A DNA stretch of 64,000 nt from Celeribacter baekdonensis. GTDB lineage: Bacteria > Pseudomonadota > Alphaproteobacteria > Rhodobacterales > Rhodobacteraceae. The stretch is taken from the NCBI RefSeq assembly GCF_003047105.1, contig NZ_CP028475.1, positions 806,001 to 870,000 on the forward strand. Reading direction: 5' to 3'. Each line of letters starts with the position of its first letter. The stretch's first letter is position 1. The notes under the pieces are model-generated. The model did not search any database. It was not told the DNA's origin and saw only the letters and a list, made by a program, of their open reading frames with translations. The position numbers were made by a program, and so were the translations under genes. Positions 62,005 to 64,000 of the stretch are shown here, piece by piece.

Positions 62005-62212
62005 AGTCGTTGGAAGTAATACCAATTATAGGATTAATTGACATCCTCAAAAATGAACGCCATTTGGGTGATTTCTCTTTATCCGTTGCCTTCCCCTCGG
62101 CCGCCCTGTTGCGTCGCCATTGTGCATTCTCGCGCCATGCGCTCAGGTCTTGCAAAACGTCGTTGAGACCGTCATCCCTGATGCAAGCCAACGAGATATC
62201 TGAAAACGCCAT
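62003..62212 (-). CDS. short frame crossing the attachment site
   Basis: A 69-residue frame (MAFSDISLACIRDDGLNDVL start) with plausible codon use, running through attR and stopping on the phage side. Before integration it would have ended at TAA (53460-53462) after almost the same length. No homologue is recognised; it may be a host gene used as target, or chance. Confidence 0.35.
   Translation of the reverse strand: MAFSDISLACIRDDGLNDVLQDLSAWRENAQWRRNRAAEGKATDKEKSPKWRSFLRMSINPIIGITSND
62009..62036. other. attR, dif-like Xer site at prophage right end
   Basis: Second copy of TAATACCAATTATA at 62017-62030. Minus strand layout is TAATCCTATAA, TTGGTA, TTACTTCCAAC; the chromosome-side half is the XerC-like arm ending CTATAA. 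Joining the two chromosome halves gives TAATCCTATAA-TTGGTA-TTATGTATAAT as the likely original target. Confidence 0.6.
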
Positions 62213-62224
62213 GCCAAGCCGCCT

Positions 62225-63397
62225 ATGCCTCAGCTGAAGATTTCAAATCGTGATGCCAGACGTCTTTGGCTTGCGGCGCACGGCTTATCTGCACCGCCAC
62301 GCTGTGATCTTGAGACGCTGGCTTTGATCCGATCCTTGGGGTTTGTTCAACTCGATACCATTCAAGTGGTCTCCCGCGCCCATCACCATATCCTTTGGAG
62401 CCGCGATCAAACCTATCGCGAACCCGTTTTGGACGGCTTGCTTGCGACAGATCGTCAGGTGTTTGAACACTTCACTCATGATGCCTCTATCCTGCCGATG
62501 GCCTTTTTGCCAATGTGGCAGCGTCAATTTCGCAGAATGAAAGAAAAAGTCGGACGATCTTCGTGGTACGGAGATGCGCTCAACGCGGATTTTCTGGACA
62601 CGCTGATGCGCCGCATCGCAGACGAAGGCCCGCTGTCCACCCGTGACTTTGACACCCGCGTCGATGGGCCAAAAGAAATGTGGAAACGTCCGCCGCATAA
62701 AAAGGCGCTGGATTATCTTTGGTATTCGGGTGAGCTTGCCACCAGTCATCGCGACGGGTTCACAAAGTTTTATGACCTCGCTGAACGGGTGTTTCCGCCG
62801 GATCTTCGGGCTGTTCAGCTTGCGGATCAGGAGCAAATCGACTGGCTGTGTCACGCGGCGCTGGAGCGGATCGGGTTTGGTACGCTGACGGACATCCGAA
62901 AATTCTGGGACGCCACAGAGGCCTCTGAGGTGTCAAAATGGGCCGAGCAGCACACCAATGCCTTGGTTCCGGCTGAGGTGCAGGCCGCCGATGGCACGTG
63001 GTCCAAAGTCTGGGCCTGCGCCGATATTGAAGCCCGTCTGAGCGCCCTAAAGCCCGCCACGCGTTTGCGCATTCTCAACCCGTTTGATCCGGCGATCCGC
63101 GACCGTGTCCGCCTAAAGCGCTTGTTCGGCTTTGATTACACTGTGGAAATGTTTGTCCCTGCCGCAAAACGTCAATGGGGATATTATGTCTTTCCCGTCT
63201 TGGATGGGCATAGATTTGTTGCGCGTATTGAGATCAAAGCGGACAGATCCTCCAAAACCTTGAACGTGCTCAACCATTGGCAGGAACCGGGCATTGCCCC
63301 GTCCAAGACGCGCACAGACAGGTTGAACACGGAACTCGCAAAGTTTGCGCGTTTGGCGGATCTGGACACGGTGCGTTGGCGTTGCCAGAGCGCATGA
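62225..63397 (+). CDS. YcaQ/AlkZ-like HTH_42 DNA glycosylase
   Basis: A 390-residue protein of the winged-helix HTH_42 superfamily. The N-terminal GFVQLDTIQVVSRAHHHILW carries a Gln-x-Asp catalytic pair, the form found in YcaQ-type (rather than AlkZ-type) enzymes, which unhook DNA interstrand crosslinks. The C terminus holds FGFDYTVEMFVPAAKRQWGY. It begins the host sequence to the right of the prophage. Confidence 0.85.
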   Translation: MPQLKISNRDARRLWLAAHGLSAPPRCDLETLALIRSLGFVQLDTIQVVSRAHHHILWSRDQTYREPVLDGLLATDRQVFEHFTHDASILPMAFLPMWQRQFRRMKEKVGRSSWYGDALNADFLDTLMRRIADEGPLSTRDFDTRVDGPKEMWKRPPHKKALDYLWYSGELATSHRDGFTKFYDLAERVFPPDLRAVQLADQEQIDWLCHAALERIGFGTLTDIRKFWDATEASEVSKWAEQHTNALVPAEVQAADGTWSKVWACADIEARLSALKPATRLRILNPFDPAIRDRVRLKRLFGFDYTVEMFVPAAKRQWGYYVFPVLDGHRFVARIEIKADRSSKTLNVLNHWQEPGIAPSKTRTDRLNTELAKFARLADLDTVRWRCQSA

Positions 63398-63665
63398 AAT
63401 TTCGAAATCATCCCCCGGATGGCGGACAAGGCTTGACCTCTCGAATAATTTGATCATATTTTTCCGCAAGTTTTCTTGCGTCGAAAGTCACAGGCTTTTG
63501 GAGCACATGTTTTCGGTGTTTTCGCAGCACGTTCGATGTTCGGCTGTGACGGCATGTTGGCTTGGGCCGACACCGTTGCCGCGTCGATCAATAGTGCGTT
63601 GCGTCGCCGCCGTATCCCGACCTCGCCACACTGATCCGGCGACATTCATAAAGGACTCTGAGCGC
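63398..63665. other. 268-bp intergenic region before the aminotransferase
   Basis: Holds a short hairpin (CGCAAG-TTTT-CTTGCG near 63463-63478) and overlapping short frames in several phases, none with a good ribosome-binding site. No feature is supported except likely promoter sequence for the aminotransferase. Confidence 0.5.
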
Positions 63666-64000
63666 ATGACCGACAATCACCTCCCCACCGCGGACCTCCA
63701 AGCTCTTGACGCGGCGCATCATATGCATCCGTTTACGCAAGGTGCGGAGTTGGCCCAAAAAGGCGCGCGGATCATCACCTCCGCCCAGGGCGTGTGGTTG
63801 ACCGACAGCGAAGGCGAAGTGATCCTTGATGCCATGGCTGGTCTGTGGTGCGTTAATATCGGGTACGGCCGTCAGGAATTGGTCGACGCTGCGGCGCGCC
63901 AGATGCAACAACTGCCCTTCTATAACACCTTTTTTCAAACCTCGACTGTGCCCGCAATCATGTTGGCCAAACGTCTGGCCGAGCTTGCGCCGGGCGATTT
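63666..64000 (+). CDS. class III aminotransferase, 3' end outside the window
   Basis: The first 111 residues of a PLP enzyme of the putrescine/spermidine-pyruvate (SpuC-like) or beta-alanine-pyruvate type: MHPFTQGAELAQKGARIITS, LDAMAGLWCVNIGYGRQELV, LPFYNTFFQTSTVPAIMLAK. AAAGGA precedes the ATG. With gabDT and the PuuR-like gene on the other side of the prophage it would complete putrescine or polyamine degradation. Confidence 0.85.
   Translation, partial: MTDNHLPTADLQALDAAHHMHPFTQGAELAQKGARIITSAQGVWLTDSEGEVILDAMAGLWCVNIGYGRQELVDAAARQMQQLPFYNTFFQTSTVPAIMLAKRLAELAPGD

Larger units (their letters stand above)
53471..62030 (-). mobile_element. corticovirus (PM2)-like tailless prophage, about 8.5 kb
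   Basis: An all-minus-strand block of about 20 compact genes bounded by a 14-bp direct repeat. The key markers are a PM2 P2-like major capsid protein, a P9/A32-type packaging ATPase, many single-helix small proteins, a membrane-bound muramidase and a holin. There is no terminase, portal, tail or integrase. The size is close to the about 10-kb PM2 genome. Host genes resume on both sides: the PuuR-like regulator on the left and a YcaQ-like gene on the right. Confidence 0.85.
61835..62224. other. right-end region of the prophage and junction
   Basis: Contains the early-operon leader, a plus-strand terminator (61980-62004), attR (62009-62036) and a short minus-strand frame (62003-62212). No tRNA or integrase fragment is visible. 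The stretch 61870-61980 can fold into short stems, and together with the terminator may be a plus-strand RNA. Confidence 0.6.

Noticed and set aside
53471..62030. Prophage as an insertion sequence or composite transposon
   Set aside because: No transposase and no terminal inverted repeats at the ends; the 14-bp direct repeat is too long for a usual target duplication, and the genes are clearly viral.

Overview
This window looks like chromosomal DNA of a marine alphaproteobacterium of the Rhodobacterales (Roseobacter group). The evidence is GC-rich codon use, the trgAB tellurite pair, a photolyase-cfa neighbourhood, a hybrid cobalamin pathway (cobA, cobB, cbiD, cobK), a separate pterin-binding methionine-synthase module with a RamA/RACo-type reactivator, and many small family-typical membrane proteins and lipoproteins. 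No species call is possible from the sequence alone.

Layout: 0-7.2 kb holds an Atm1-type ABC exporter (5' end outside the window), photolyase, Cfa, TrgA/TrgB and an MFS permease, with a candidate stress ECF-sigma promoter before the photolyase. 7.2-11.9 kb holds divergent cobalamin genes plus an AlkA-like glycosylase. 11.9-16.3 kb holds an esterase, a small membrane peptide overlapping an ABC-F gene, an HNH protein and a radical SAM protein. 16.4-20.4 kb is a zwf-pgl-pgi operon with a perfect LacI-type palindrome in front. 20.4-28.2 kb holds tRNA-Gly(CCC), a B12-dependent methyl-transfer cluster, Ppx/GppA, a SYLF lipoprotein and hemB. 28.3-38.9 kb holds mfd, a Bcr-type pump, a DsbA-like protein, XRE-cupin and GFA proteins, two tiny lipoproteins and a peptide-binding protein. 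39-46.1 kb holds hbdH, a patatin, a DUF502 protein, psuG-psuK and rpsB-tsf. 46.4-53.4 kb holds a LuxR solo, an Lrp regulator with arginase and ornithine cyclodeaminase, gabD-gabT and a PuuR-like regulator. 62.2-64 kb holds a YcaQ-like glycosylase and the start of a class III (putrescine/pyruvate-type) aminotransferase.

The standout is an about 8.5 kb prophage at 53.47-62.03 kb, between the PuuR-like regulator and the YcaQ/aminotransferase genes. All of its roughly 20 genes are on the minus strand and tightly packed. It encodes a major capsid protein that resembles the double jelly-roll P2 protein of corticovirus PM2, a small A32/P9-type packaging ATPase, at least six small proteins with predicted membrane segments, a Gly-rich spike-like protein, a membrane-anchored muramidase and a holin. 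It therefore looks like a tailless, internal-membrane-containing icosahedral phage. It has no tail, portal, terminase or integrase gene and no visible HUH replication protein.

The element is flanked by a 14-bp direct repeat whose surroundings have the 11+6+11 arm layout of a Xer/dif site. This suggests that host XerC/XerD integrated it. Other unusual features are hairpins on both sides of the capsid cistron, a possible frameshift between two small virion-protein frames, a candidate late promoter with a recurring CCTWGGTAG-like motif, and an integration point that nearly preserves a small host reading frame.

The host genes around the prophage form an arginine/putrescine/GABA catabolic neighbourhood (rocF, ocd, gabDT, puuR-like, aminotransferase) that the element has split.
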